DNA of 64,000 nt from Saxidomus purpurata (Eukaryota; Mollusca; Bivalvia; Venerida; Veneridae): the NCBI GenBank assembly GCA_022818135.1, contig JAFMSR010000033.1:263001-327000 (forward strand), in the 5' to 3' direction. The notes beneath the pieces were generated by a model. The model searched no databases, was not told where the DNA came from, and saw only the letters and a list, made by a program, of their open reading frames with translations. Made by a program: the position numbers and the translations under genes. This document shows positions 46,701-61,000 of the stretch, piece after piece; position 1 is the first letter of the stretch; each line of letters begins with the position of its first letter.

Positions 46701-49700
46701 TGTTACGAATCCGTTTAATAGTTTCGTCATGTCTTTCGAGGAACAATATAACGGAAACAAATAGACAATCAGAATCTTTGAAGTATGTAAACGTAAGAAA
46801 CAAGTTTATAAGGATTATGCTGTATAATTTAGATTCGTCATTTTGTTCAAAATCGCAGTCGTACTTACTAGGTAAGCATTTAGTGAAACAGTCGGGTAAA
46901 GTATATTTTAGTAACTGTACAAGACCACTCGGATACCTCAAACTGTGTTTCCAACTTTGTTTTAATATCGCCTTTTTCTTTCTGCAACATGAATGTAAAC
47001 ACTTCCGGGAACTGTTTTGTCCAGATAATGTGTGTACCAAACAGCAGTGCGTCAGCTACAGCTTCATGCAAGTATACATATTGTTCCTGTAGTAAGAAAT
47101 GTAAACTATTAACTCAGAATACAGAAATATTGTGAAATAGTTTAGGAGATCTCGCCTTTTAATTATCAACGACTATGTATGTATTTATTTATTTTTTCCA
47201 GTACCAAGTACCAAGGATAACACGTTAAAGAGCAATCTATCACTTCCATTGTGGCCCTTTATTTTAGAGACAGAAGGAGATACAAAGGAATCCGGGTACC
47301 AGACCCTAGCTCTTATACGAATATACCCCTTGGTTCTTTTACATGTCCGGTGTATAGCACCGATAAACGCGAGACTACCTCTGGGTTTCTAACCAGTTCA
47401 TCTCAGGTGGATGGGAAACACTGAGAAGCGTTTCTGAAATTCCCAGTTCCCCGGCCGAGAATCGAACCGGGGACCTCCGGAATGGTAGTCTAGAGCGTTA
47501 ACCACTCGGCCACCAGTCCTGCAAACATCCGCACTGACTATCCAAGCTTTCTCGTGGGAAAACAGATATATACAAGACTAAACATTTAGTATTACAGTGG
47601 TGGATTATATACCGTTGAAGTAAACTTATAAATTCAAGTAATTGGTATAACCAATTAAATAGGCTCGGGAAAACTATCACCAGTCCCCTGGGCCTGATAT
47701 AGAGGTACAAATATATTAGTAAATTCATTTTATTTGCACTTTTAAAGACATACAGTGTGACTTGTTGTCTTATATAGACTATTAAGGGAAACAAGTCCGA
47801 CACCTCCAAGACTTTTTTTTTTCATAAGAGATTATCGCCACTTAAGCAATGTTGGTAGGAAATCATTGGGTGATTACTTGGTCAAATGAAATTAAATGCT
47901 GACAACAGTTTTCAAGGATGCATTTCAAAGTTTTTTTTTAAATCATGGAATGTATAAAAATAGACACTAAAGGCTTTTCCTCGGGGATTGACAGAAGGAA
48001 TATAAAACCAAATACCGGGCATGTTTAGTTTGAAGCCTCCATAAGGCGGAGACATATCTGTCCGTCAGTCCATTTTAGCCTGTCTACATTTCATAACCAA
48101 TATCCTTTGTAGTATTTTCATCAAACTGATTCGGAAGCATACTACAAGGTCACAGGGTCTGCAACTTGAAAATATTGTCCGCTCTTCGTCTTCAAAACCC
48201 CTTGATGGATTTTCACTAATCTGGGAGGAATATCAGTATAAAATGCAATTGTAGATAATACAATTTGGGGTCATATAGTCAAAGGTCAAAGTCACAGGGG
48301 CTAGAAACTTGAAAATATTGTCCGCTCTTCATCTGCAAAACCCTCTGTCCGATTGTCATCAAGATTGGTGGAAAACATCAATGTGAAGTGTAAGTGCGCA
48401 CATCAAAATGTGTGGTCAGAGTTTTAAGGTTGTAGGTCGCAGGGGCCTGAAAATTGAAAAGTGTGTCCTCTTTTCATAGTCACAGGGACCTTAAATAAAA
48501 AAATGGTTTCTGATCAACACCTTAGGAACCGTTGACTGTAGGATAAAATAACTTGAAGCCTTATTTATCACTGCCAATTGAAGACAACTATTGATTTTGG
48601 GATAAAAGGTCAAGGTCACATAACTAACATTAACAATGATTTACAGTCAACTATAGAACAGTTAATTTTAGGAAGATATGACTTAGTAGGTAATTTGGTG
48701 ATGAACTATGTATGATCCATATCGAGTTTAAAGTCGTTGGTCAAAGGTCAAGGATACTTGGAGAGACAGCCAGGGTAAGAAAAAGGAGATATGTTTTTTT
48801 CAAAAACAATTTTATAGTTGCAATTTGCTCGAAGTTGCAGTGAAAATATATCTTACACAATTGTTGCAGGTATATTCATTTAATACAGCAAAATATTGGT
48901 TTTGAATTTGCTAAGAACAAACTATACGCAGTATCTTTATCTTTGATACGTAATCAGTGTGCTCATGAAACTCGCAAACAGTTTGCTTTTTTCCAAAACG
49001 GGTTGTTTTGACGACGATATGATATATTGTGATCGACTTCGTAGGTTTGTATTTTAGCGATGAATTTATCTTTATGATTGGAACCTCTCTTAGGATGCAC
49101 TTAAATTGTAATTTGTCAGTTTTTGTTGTTTGATGAAAACAAATACCTACAGTACGTTATATGTACTTACTCTAGTCTGGACCATGTTGACTCGCTGCCT
49201 CCTTAAAGTTTCTACAATTTGCAGTGGTCTCACGCACCCTTCAGTTCTTGCCTGGCTTACTAAATTGTCCAGTGCGATAAATGTCCCAGTCCTGCCAACA
49301 CCCGCACTGAAAGGTTTAAGCTGAGTATGCCGAAATCATATATAGTGCTTCCCGTGAAAGTAAAGTTAGAGCGAATGTATGGCTGTCTTGTCACATTACT
49401 GATAAGCGTTTTGAATACATTACGCAATATATAAATCAAGATGAGATTATTCAAGATTTATTTAACTATGGGAAAAACAATTTATATTTCCATTTTCACT
49501 AACCATAATGGTGGTCACACTATTACATATATTGGTTAACATTATCTGACCGCCAAAGAGCAAGGTTAATTTATTTATGTCTCCAAATTGCTTTTATTTA
49601 GGTATGTGAGATACGATACAATTATTTACGCATCACAAAGTATGATAATGTAGAGATACCTGGCATTGTTTGCACTTTCTTTTTTCATTTGCCTACCTGC

Positions 49701-52700
49701 AGTGTACAACAATTGGTCCTGCCTTTGAAGGAGCATTAGTATCGACTGCTCTCCAGAAGTTGACGAGACACCATGAACTGTCAGGCACGTCTTTGTCTGG
49801 CCACGATTTGAAATGAAACTGGCGGATTCTGCGGGCTGGTTCACCGATCTTCACCGAAATAGTAAGGGAAATCAGTTTTATTGAGCTGACCAGTTGTAAC
49901 GTGTAGTATTGCTGGTACAAAATGAATATAGATTTTCTAACTGGCTATTAGGAGTGTTTGACATTAACTCATTAAAACATATTCGTCTGCAGCGTTAAGA
50001 CCAATAACTCCACCTACCAAAGAATTTTCATATTGTAACGGAGGACAGAATATCGTATTTTCAATTTATGCTGAGACACAACAGCTGTTGGTGTGTGCGT
50101 ATAATTGTAATAAATAACAAATACCTTCCTAGCTTCAAAATATCTGATGTTGAAATCAAGAGACATTTCCGTCTTTAAAACTTTGACAGTAACGTTTCCA
50201 AAACAATGCTCTTCTTCTTCGTCTTCTTTCGGCCAATACTGCAAACACTTGGGCTAGAACAGATATGATTGTTATGAATAACGTAAACCGATATAATAGA
50301 TAATCATGGTATAAAGCAGCCTACAATTCAATAAATTGAACACATATGCATTTGTCCAAAGCACGTTTCTACGTTTACTTGTTATATGCTAATACCATTG
50401 TAACGGAAATGTTGTATATTTATACATTATCGATAGTAAAGCAAAATCGTAATACCTTTTATTATATATTTTATGTCCTAAATCATATTATGCTATAATA
50501 GACCAGTTAGAACTAGAACTGTCACAAGAGTGACGAATTATACCCCCACAATACAGCTTTGTCACAGAAGTATGGCAACCATAAGAAAGGAATGGCCACA
50601 AGGACATAGAGTTGAGTTATTATACAATAACTTGTGTAAATGTATTGTTTTAATAGCATACAAAATGTGTAAGGTTAGAAATTATCAATTATTGTTCAAT
50701 TTAATAGGTTTATTTCAAACATGTTTAAAGACAAAAACAACAAGGCCCCTGTGACCTTGACCTTTGACCTGGTGACCTCAAAATGGATAGGGGTCATCTA
50801 CTAATCAGGACTAACCTCCATGCCAAATATGAAGACTGTGGGTCAAAGGAATCTTAAGTTATTGGGCGGACAAGCTTTTTGAAGTCAAGGCCCCTGTGAC
50901 CTTGACCTTTGACCTGGTGACCTCAAAATGGATAGGGGTCTTCTACTAATCATGACTAACCTCCATGCCAAATATGAAGACTGTGGGTCAAAGGAATCTT
51001 AAGTTATTGGGCGGACAAGAAAAAACCGACGGACGCCGGACGGCCGGACGGCCGGACAGCCGGACAGCCGGACGGCCGGACAGCCGGACGGCCGGACGGA
51101 CAAGCTGATTCCAGTATACCCCCCTTACAACTTTGTTGTGCGGGGGTATAATTAGTTTGATAATGAATTAAAGTCTTTTATGACACAGCTGACGGGTTAT
51201 TCCTGTATGTATCAATTTACCGTTCCTAATTCAATAAGATTGGTGAGCATCACAATTTTGTCTGATTTCAGTTGCCAGACCATCCTCCAAAAGTCGTTAA
51301 TCATCTGCTTGGTAGGACCTTTTTGTGACAAGAAAGTTCATAGTTAGTGTCTGTATTAGTGACTGGAAGTTTATAATGAATTTAATAACTTCTGATACTA
51401 TCCAACAGGTGCAAGTTACGAACAAGCTGTATACGCTTTGTTTATTTGTATTGTTTAGTCAAACGGAAATACACTAGAATGCACAAACCATAACAAAATA
51501 TACAGATGCAGGCACTGACTGCTAAAACGTGTTCATGGTGTACAGTTAACTACGCTAACCTGTAAACAGAGATAAGTACCTTGTGATGCAACGAACTTCT
51601 TATTCTTGTCATATCCCTGTAATAAAAGCCACAATTTGTGAAATCAGAAGAAAGATATGTGGCAGTAAACCAAAACGGCACACAGTTGATTAAGGCAATC
51701 TCTAATAGGTACTGCTTTTGAATAAAGATTGTATGTGCAATATATGTTAAAATATACAGCGAATGCGAAGTTACATATAGAAAAAAATATTCTGTACTAC
51801 TAATGTACGTTCTAACACTTAAATAGTGAACAATATTATATCAGACGGTTAAAGATCAAAATGTTTGCTAAACCTTAAGTCGTATGCGGAGCAAACCTTC
51901 AATTACTAAGTGTATGTACAAACAATAAGGATTACACGGATTACACGGTCCTCCCTTTTGAACGTTGTAACACTTACATTGATATAGCAAGCGTTGATGT
52001 AGTCTGTATTTGTGCCTTGTTCTACATCTAGTAGAACAACACGCGAGTGGTCATCTGAAAATGTTTAAAACTGATTTATCTATGTTATACTATGCCTATA
52101 AGTCACTCTGACAAACGAATTTATTTGCATTAAAGACAACACGGTACCGAATATTGTAGTGCTATATAGATCGAACGTATGCCTAGTTACTGCAACGAGC
52201 TTTTGATGATATACTGTAACATTTCGTAAAATTAATAACAACACCTGCTGATTGTACTTGTTGTACCTGCAATAGCGAAAAGAATATCAGCGGATACATA
52301 GCTTAAAATGAAAGACAGTGAAAAGAAAAAAACAACAAGCAGCGCAAAATGATTTTGTACATAAATATTGTCATGTATTCAGAACTATTATGAATACTTG
52401 ACAAAGATATACATTTGGTATGTTAGAGGCTTACATGCGTACATCTCCCTGTATCGGTTCTTTCCTCTGTTAACAATGTCATCCGCTGATTTGGATGGGT
52501 GTACAAGGCCACTTGGTAATGTCTTGAAAGAAACAAATACAGATTATGTGAAAAAAGCAAGCCCAATGATGGCGATACAGTAGGTTTCTAACCAATGAGT
52601 GACAAAAACGTTATTTAGATAACTGGCATACGGGTAAGATTGCTTTCTTTTAAATTTAAAAGCAAATAATGACAACACGTGATTCTAATGTTTCGCGCCG

Positions 52701-54840
52701 AAGCCGTCAGTGGCATCGCTCGTACATTTTCATACATACAACCCCTCGTTTACGTATTCCTGTAGTGTGTAATATAAACATTTCAAAAGCATAAAGAGGC
52801 TTCCAAAATAAAATACAATATAGAACTGCTTAACCATTGCTTCCGTATTTTATTTGTGTTTGCAGCTGAACAGTGAACAATGGCTGGAATTTGTTGATGT
52901 TGAAATGCAGCATCATAAACTGTATATAACTATATTATATTTTTGAAAATCAAGGAAAGTCAAAGCCTCTATATTTCTGTGTAATAAATTCAGATAGTGA
53001 TATGTCATCCAGTTATCATCCAGCTAGAATGATATTGAAAAGAGAGGCTTTTATTCCTTTGTTCTTTCCAAACTAGCATGCGCAAACGTACGTGACAGAA
53101 AAATACATATTTGAAACATACAATAAACTGTGATTTATACCTTAAATTCCGAATACAACTTTTCGCATCTATTTTCCATTTTCTCTTTAATGTAGTCCCA
53201 GAGCTCGTGAATTCTTATTCCCATGAATTGGTCTCCAAAGCTGTAGTAATCCCCGGCCCCAGAACTGTTCATAGCTGTTTCCTCCTCTTCTAGAAGGTAG
53301 ACGTTTAAATTATTCAAATGTTACAGTTCATTTGTTTCTTAGGACCATGACCCTAAGTAACTTTCTTATTTTCTTTTCTTTGTTGTAATATTTCTTTCAA
53401 TAATAAAAAATGTTCATCTACTTTATTCACAAAATTCCGCTAAATCTGACATTAACAAGGTGGCAAAGTTTCACATTTGATAAATAAATTTTGATTTATT
53501 GATAAAAAACAATCTGGTCATTTCACAAGGATGTATTCTATGAATGGTGCAATATTTCTTTTTTTATGTAGATTGAGGACATAAAGTTAAATTAAGTGCA
53601 TCAGTTTCAAAACCAACCTAGATTTAATTCGGGTATAGGGTAAAACACTTCGCTTCTTATATGAACTTGTATAATTTATCGGTCGTGATGTTTGTTCAAT
53701 CATAATATAGAATTCAAAAATACAAAACTTATTCCAATATTCACAAAGAGCTAGTAGAGCATGAACATAAGTAAAACTGTTGTAGAATAAAACAAGTATT
53801 CATGGGAACATTACGACACGTATCTTGTCCCTGCCACGTTCACAAAATTTTATTTGACCTAGGCACTTTGCGTTTTGAATTCTTCTAACCAAATGTCAAT
53901 CATGTACTAGATTATTTGTGAAGGCAAAATACCGGTATCTTTCCGGATTTTATGATGATTAAGTTTCAGTATTTCGAATTCGGTTAAGAAATGTTTACGA
54001 GTGACAGAGAGACGACAGATACATGTAATGGCCAGTCAGAGTTAAACTTACATGTCCACATTCAGTATGCTGACAATTTGTTAGTAAAATTTCCAATCAT
54101 AACAAATTGCATACATATATGGAAAAAATACCTGGGTTGTATACATAATATGTTACAATAGATTAAGTGGTCATCTAGTAAAATACTTTTTATTAAAAAG
54201 TAGTCTTAGATAGACTAAAATACCCTCGAATGATCTGTTTTCATGTGCATACATATCCGACCTATGTGGTTCACTCTTGCGTGAATTCTTTGACTCCAGA
54301 GCCTTGTCAAGGTTTGAAAACTGACTTCGGTCTGCAGAAGAATCTTTGGAACTGTAAGTAAAAACGTTATGATAGTATGATATTATATTAACTTAATTTC
54401 TTATCTTGTCTTCCTAACATAGAGTGTTGACAGGTACCATTTGTGTATCTCTAATTAGAACTACAAATCCGTAGTTTAATTCGCCTTTCTTTTGTAACAA
54501 CAACTTTGATTTATTTCTTTTTAACTTGCAGGAATCAAGTCAATCTAATGAATAAAATTCCAGTAGGTTCAGGCGAAGAACTAGAAAATTGGTTTTGAGA
54601 CAAACGTATGCCTCCCCCAACTCAGACTCTCTCCTAAATCGACCTGAATAAGTGTTACTCATAGGATATCAACTATAACCATACCAAGGTATATCATCTT
54701 AGAAGCGCAACGGTTCTTCAGTTACTAATGAAACCGTGTGTTCATTAAAGACACACACCCTATAAGTGGTGTAAGTATAAATGATATAATATTTACAAGT
54801 ATTTTTACTTAACCTAACAGTTTAAGCATTCTAGTCGGGG

Positions 54841-54908
<68 letters not shown>

Positions 54909-54982
54909 TTTTTTTTGGGTTTTTTTTTTTTTTTTTTTTGGGGGGGGGGGGGGGGCGGGGGGGGGGGGGGGTTTTTTTTTTT

Positions 54983-55013
<31 letters not shown>

Positions 55014-55030
55014 GGGGGGGTTTTTTGCCT

Positions 55031-55069
<39 letters not shown>

Positions 55070-58000
55070 GGGGGGGGGGGGGGGGGTTTTATTATCGATA
55101 TAATCAGTGTTTTAACATATGTTGCAGTAAACCATGCAATACTCTCTGTACAATCAATGGGTGGATAACAATTTATTTCAAAATACCTTTATGTTGATTA
55201 TTTGTGCTAAAATGAAGCACTTTTTATATAATGCTATTCTTCAAAATGCTATCTATTTATCATTTTACGTTAATTGAACACACTAATTATGTTTCGATAA
55301 CCTAATCTGATAGGTGTAGGGAGTGGCCCTTTAAAGGTAATTCTGACATTTAACATTAAAATTAATAGAGATTTTCAATGGTCAAGACAAAGCATAGGCA
55401 AGGTGACCCTTCAGTTTTTGGGCTCTTTTGAAACAAATGTTTACTTCTGAATACATGAAAGGATTGCAACCAAGTCTGAAAGTTTCAGCTAAGTACTAAA
55501 ATCGGCAAAATTAACATAATAATAAATGTACGTGTTGTAGTTCGTAAACACTTGTTTATTGATTTTGGTTGACAGCGATATTGAGAAATATCTCATTTTT
55601 TCACAAAATGACAGTATAGCGATCTTCTATCATAAATTGCTACTCACCAAAAAAATACTATAAAAGTAAAGTTTAACGGCACTACAATACATTACAATAT
55701 CAGTTTATCTGCAATGCAAGGCCTTCGGCCCGAACTACAAATAATAACGCGTCTAGCTTAAGGTAACATAGAAATAGAAACACACGTCTTATTGTGCTTA
55801 TTTTACCGGTTATTACAGTACACTAGGACAATACGTCTTTACACTGAAATGTTGTACACAATTGTTCCATGGATCGACCCGTCACAGAACAGATTCAGTG
55901 AAAACTATTAAGAAAAACAATTACCATATTACTGAACTGGTCAAAACATAAGGTTACACTAAATATTAGCATCAACCTATTTTCTCAGTATTCCAAGGGT
56001 TACTTTTAGTTTATACTAATTTATTTTAGCTCGATTGTGAAGAAAGCTTGTAGCTTATCGAGTCACTCTCGAGTCCGCTTCTTGAAAAACCAGTACTGGT
56101 GTCATATGAGGAGGTACGGTCGTGATCTTGATGGGGCTCGAACCCGCAACCCCCGGGATGACTGGCAGACACCTAAACCTCTACACCACCGCTCCCATTT
56201 CGTTTAATTGAAGACGACAACGCTGCGTCAGTTTTAATGGATAACTTCCTTTTTGTATACAACATCGGTCAGTATTTTAACTCGATTAAACAACTTTTCA
56301 TTCTTTGTTTGGCTATGCCACGTACACTTTGAAATTTTCAGTACATTCTGAAATAAAATTGATAGTAGTAGTTCTTGTTCACTAGGTAAATATTGAATAA
56401 TCATCAGATATCAAGAAAATCAGTTGCATTAGTAGTTTACTAAACAGTTCAGCAAATTCAGCAGTGGTGTTTGTGAATTTTACTGTAAGTGAATATTTAA
56501 CACTTTTTGAAGTGCTTATTGTGAGTAGTGAACATGTGTTATGGCAAATTTGTGAAAAAACAGCACTAGTAAAGACTAAGACTCAGCACAATAGCGTTTG
56601 TGTGTCCAAATCGAAAAGAAAATTAACAAACATTCAAAGTATAAAGATCAGGTATTGCTATGAAATCATCAGACAGCTTAAATAACAGAAACAAAGGTTT
56701 ATGCATTCTCAGTTACGTTTTGAATTTGTAAACCAAAATATCAAATATAAGTATTTAGAATTAAAGAAATGAAGATATGTCCTTTCAAAGACAATCCTTT
56801 TTATTTTCAAATAATTTGTTGATATCGCATTTACACGCATTTACAAAGCAAAACGTATGAGAAAGAAGAGTCTAAATAAGATCACAGCAGTTCTAGTTTA
56901 AATTCAGTTAATGCGTTTATTGATAAAGATTGATATTTAGATGAACCTGTACCCCTTTCCTTTCCAAAAGTAGATGACTTTGCCAAATTGATCATAGCAA
57001 AGGGTCAAGGATCTTTGAGATTTAAAAAGGACTGAAGGCAAGTCTACAGAAAAATTAGTATTTGACTTTTCAATACAATCTAACTGCCTATTTTTGGAGG
57101 AAACACATTTTTTGTAATACTGTTCTATGGAATTTCGCAGTTCGGCAGCGATATGTCAGCGTTTAACAAATGCGATAGCGTTCATTCTTTTTACCACAAC
57201 CATTGCCACTTCAAACTATATTGATGTCTTTACCGGTGTCAAAAATCAGCATTAGCACACACAGCTTATCTTATGTTAGGTAAATTTGTGGTATTGTAGA
57301 ATCTCTAGAAAAGACTAGTCCTCATTTTATTGTTATGTCTTTTTTAGGAGTGCTCTTTAGTAGTGAAAACATGACAATGAAAATAACCAAAGAACGAGTG
57401 CAAGAAGTTTTAACGTTAGTGATGTCCTTTTCTCAGTCTTGTCTGAGAGAAATTTGCTTTGTTGCCTCAATATAGAATTCTAAATCAAAGCAAGACACCT
57501 GTCTCGAGAGGTTAATCGATAATCTGATCATTTGTCTAGGTGATATTTAGAAAAACATAATAAATCCCAATTCTAAGGTCAACACATAACTATTAATAAG
57601 TAGAGTGAAAAGACGAGGAAAGTAAATTATTTAGTAAGTGGTAAAATCACATTTCACCAGCAGTTCGTTGTCAGGATTTGTGTGGCTGTCGTTTTTACAT
57701 TTTGTACAGAAATTTTACCAATGTTTAAATTTGCTTCGCTAGTGTGTCCATATTTTCTTCTCTCTTTCATTTCAGAGTCTCAACTTAAAGTTCCCAGGAA
57801 TGATCTCAAAGATTAAAATAGATGAGCTTATGCTGTAGGTGCTAGACGTAATCTTTAAGTACAGTGGCGATTTTCCCAACTTTTCTTGTAATGAATATGC
57901 GTTGTTTGACGTAACAGTTACTGAGTGGGTCAAGACAAATACTAAACGGACTGTATTGTATAACGTCATAGTTGTTAATGAACAATTCTAACACGACCAG

Positions 58001-61000
58001 TGATTAACCTACATCCATGTAAAAAACCCTATTTGGGTTATTCTGCAATAAACTGGCCTTGAACGACGTGTTTGGCTGTTCATTGTATCCGACGTTTAGA
58101 GGTATTTGCATGGCCTACAAGCGGAACTCCTCGGGTAATTGCGTCAACCTTCATTCATCAACAAGTAAAGCGGGGGGTCCGATGGAAGACATACAACGTC
58201 TATTATTGTTACGATACCATTTACACTGACTTTATTTACTGTTTCGTTGATGTTGTTTTTGTTTACACAGTGATATCATTTATCAAAAGACTGTAGTTAA
58301 TGTAAATGAAAATCTGAAAACCGCGTACATCTTTCATGAATTGAAGTCATGTTGAGATAACGTCTTTACGTCGTTCACGGGAGCAGATTTCAACGGCAAA
58401 ATATAGGTGCGTAGCACGAAAGTCTAATTTACATTCGATAAAAACAGTTCACTCATTTTATTAAAATGTTGTTTCAAATAAGTCTTGTTAGAATAGAAAT
58501 AATCAGTATCCAAGTTTGGTGTTATTATGCGTAATAATAAATAACTCAGGCCCTTGACCTTCGTGATATATTCTTACGCATAAGAATTCCAAACTCGGGT
58601 TATTCGACGCTAAACCAAACATGAATACATACTATTTCCTAAATAATCCGCCAATCTAACGGCCGATAAAATAATAACAAAAGCTCCAGACAATAAAGGC
58701 AACATAAAGCTATTAAAGCAAAACAGCTGAATAAAATCAAGCATAGGTTTTTCCATGTTCATGTGCTCTTTTAAAAGAATGGCATGTTCACAAGTCTTGC
58801 GCAAACTATGTAGGAGTATTTATCTTTGAAAAGCAGAAATTGAAATAACAAAATATGTACAAAATACAGTCGGTATGTTATGTATGTAATCAAAATTCCT
58901 ACATATCCTATTATGGGAGCAGATTTATGCTTTCACTTGTACATTATATGTATAAAACAGTTCATTTTCGAACAGTTTTTGTGAATTCGGTGATTGCAGA
59001 ATTTTAGTTTGCCCCTTTTTCTGAAGAGCACAGGTGTGCGTATGCTTTTTTATGCGAATATTAATCGGGTAGTTCCAAACTAGTTATTAGCTACGCCAGG
59101 GTGAGCTTTTCTAATTGATGATTGTCCGTCGTCCGTCAACATTTTGATTCAAATGACATCTCTTCTGAAACCACTTGGCCAGTATTGATAAAACTATGCA
59201 GGAATGTTCCTTATATGAAGCTTTACCAAAATTGTTAAAAAAATTCCATTCCATGCATAAATCTGGTTGCTATGGCAATTAATAGGAAAAGCTTCTTCTC
59301 TGAAACAACAAGGCCTAGAGCTGAGCTATTTGGCAAGTAGCATTCTCTTAGTGGACTTCTACCAAGATTGTTCAAATTATGAATCCCGGGTCAAAATTGA
59401 CCTCGCACGGGGGTCATTTAGTTTTACATATGCTTATATAGGAAAAACTTTAAAAAATCTTCTTCTCTGAAACCACAAGGCCCAGAGCTTAGATATTTGG
59501 CATTTAACATTGCCTAGTGGACTTCTTACCAAGTTTGTTAAAATTATGCCCTTGGGGTCAAAATTGACCTTGCCCGAGGGGGGGGGTTACTTGTTTTACA
59601 AAGACGTATATAGGAAAACCTATTTGGTATTACATTATCTAGTGATCTTCCACCAGGCAAATGGACTTGTACCATCAGAATCGTTCAGATATTTGTACAT
59701 TGTATACTCATTATCTCAAAGAGTTAAAGCATCTCAGTTGTAAAAGAATCAAGCCTAAGTATTTTGCGAGTGATTAAGGACATAAACGGGGCCCATCAAA
59801 GTGTGCATTATACTGAAAATAAAGACAACTTAAACTAGAATACTATTTTATGCGACAAGAGACATGCATGTATTTCAATTGAAGTGATTAAAGTTGAATT
59901 GCTGTCACGTTTTAAAAACACTAATTTAATATATTTATTCTTACGATATGACGACTATCATCACACATACTTTTAACACTTACTTTCTTCTTCTATATAT
60001 GATGAATCCAATTAAGATGCCTAGTACCAGGAGGCCCACCGCTGCTCCGATTCCACCAAATACCGCAGAAGTAGGGCCGTCCTTCGTACTCCCAAGAGCT
60101 TCGCTATCTATGTAGGCAAAATATGCGGAGTAAGTGTACATATATAATTAGACTATAATTTTAAGTTTAGGTAGAACACAATTTAGAAGTAGGCATATTA
60201 CATATCATAGTATGTTTCTTTGCTATGTTTTAGCTAACCAGGTACGAAGTGCCAGGGTGAGCTATTAGGATCGCTCACCCTCCGACGTACGTCCGTTCGT
60301 CCGTCCAACATTACCTTTAAACGGCATCCCTTCTGAAACGGCTGCACAAATATTGATATAACTTGGCAGGGGTGTTGATTGCATAAAGCTCTGCAAAAGT
60401 TGTTCAAAGAATTCTGTGCAAAACTGGCTATGGCAATATATAAAAATATTTTTTAAAGTTTTTCCATAAAGATCTAAGCTATTTGACAAGTAGCATGTTT
60501 TAGTTGACATCTATCAAGATCGTTCAAATCAGTACCAACTGGTTTGAAATTGGCCCTGCCCGTGATGTCACTTGATTTTACATAGACTTATATAAGAACA
60601 ACTTATTCTCTGTAACCACAAGGCATAGAGCTTAGCTATTTCGTATGTAGCTTTGCCTAGTGAACCTTTACCGAGATTGTTCAAACCATGACCCTCGGCT
60701 CACAATTGACCCTGCCCTTAGGTCTCTTGATTTAACATAGTCTTATGTAAGGGAAACTGAAAAAATTCCCTTGTCTTAAACCACAACGTTCAGAACATAC
60801 TTATGCAGACTGTAGCATTGTGTTTTGGACCTCTACTAATGCCCCAAGTCTAAATTGAACCTTTCTGCGACGCTTTTATAGACATTGTTTTAAGCCAATG
60901 GTAGCTAAATGAGCGGTAGAGGTCCATATTGGTCATCTTCTTTAATTTACCACTTCATTCATCCATCAACGTTGTTACTGACAAACGATAATTAAAGAGT

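Noticed and set aside
46678..47092. Long frames on both strands (120 and 130 codons)
   Set aside because: They are other-frame shadows of the RPTP exon at 46937-47086; only the frame with EQYVYLHEA is bounded by splice sites in matching phase.
54873..55197. Glycine/phenylalanine-rich frames
   Set aside because: Direct translation of the G/T homopolymer block.
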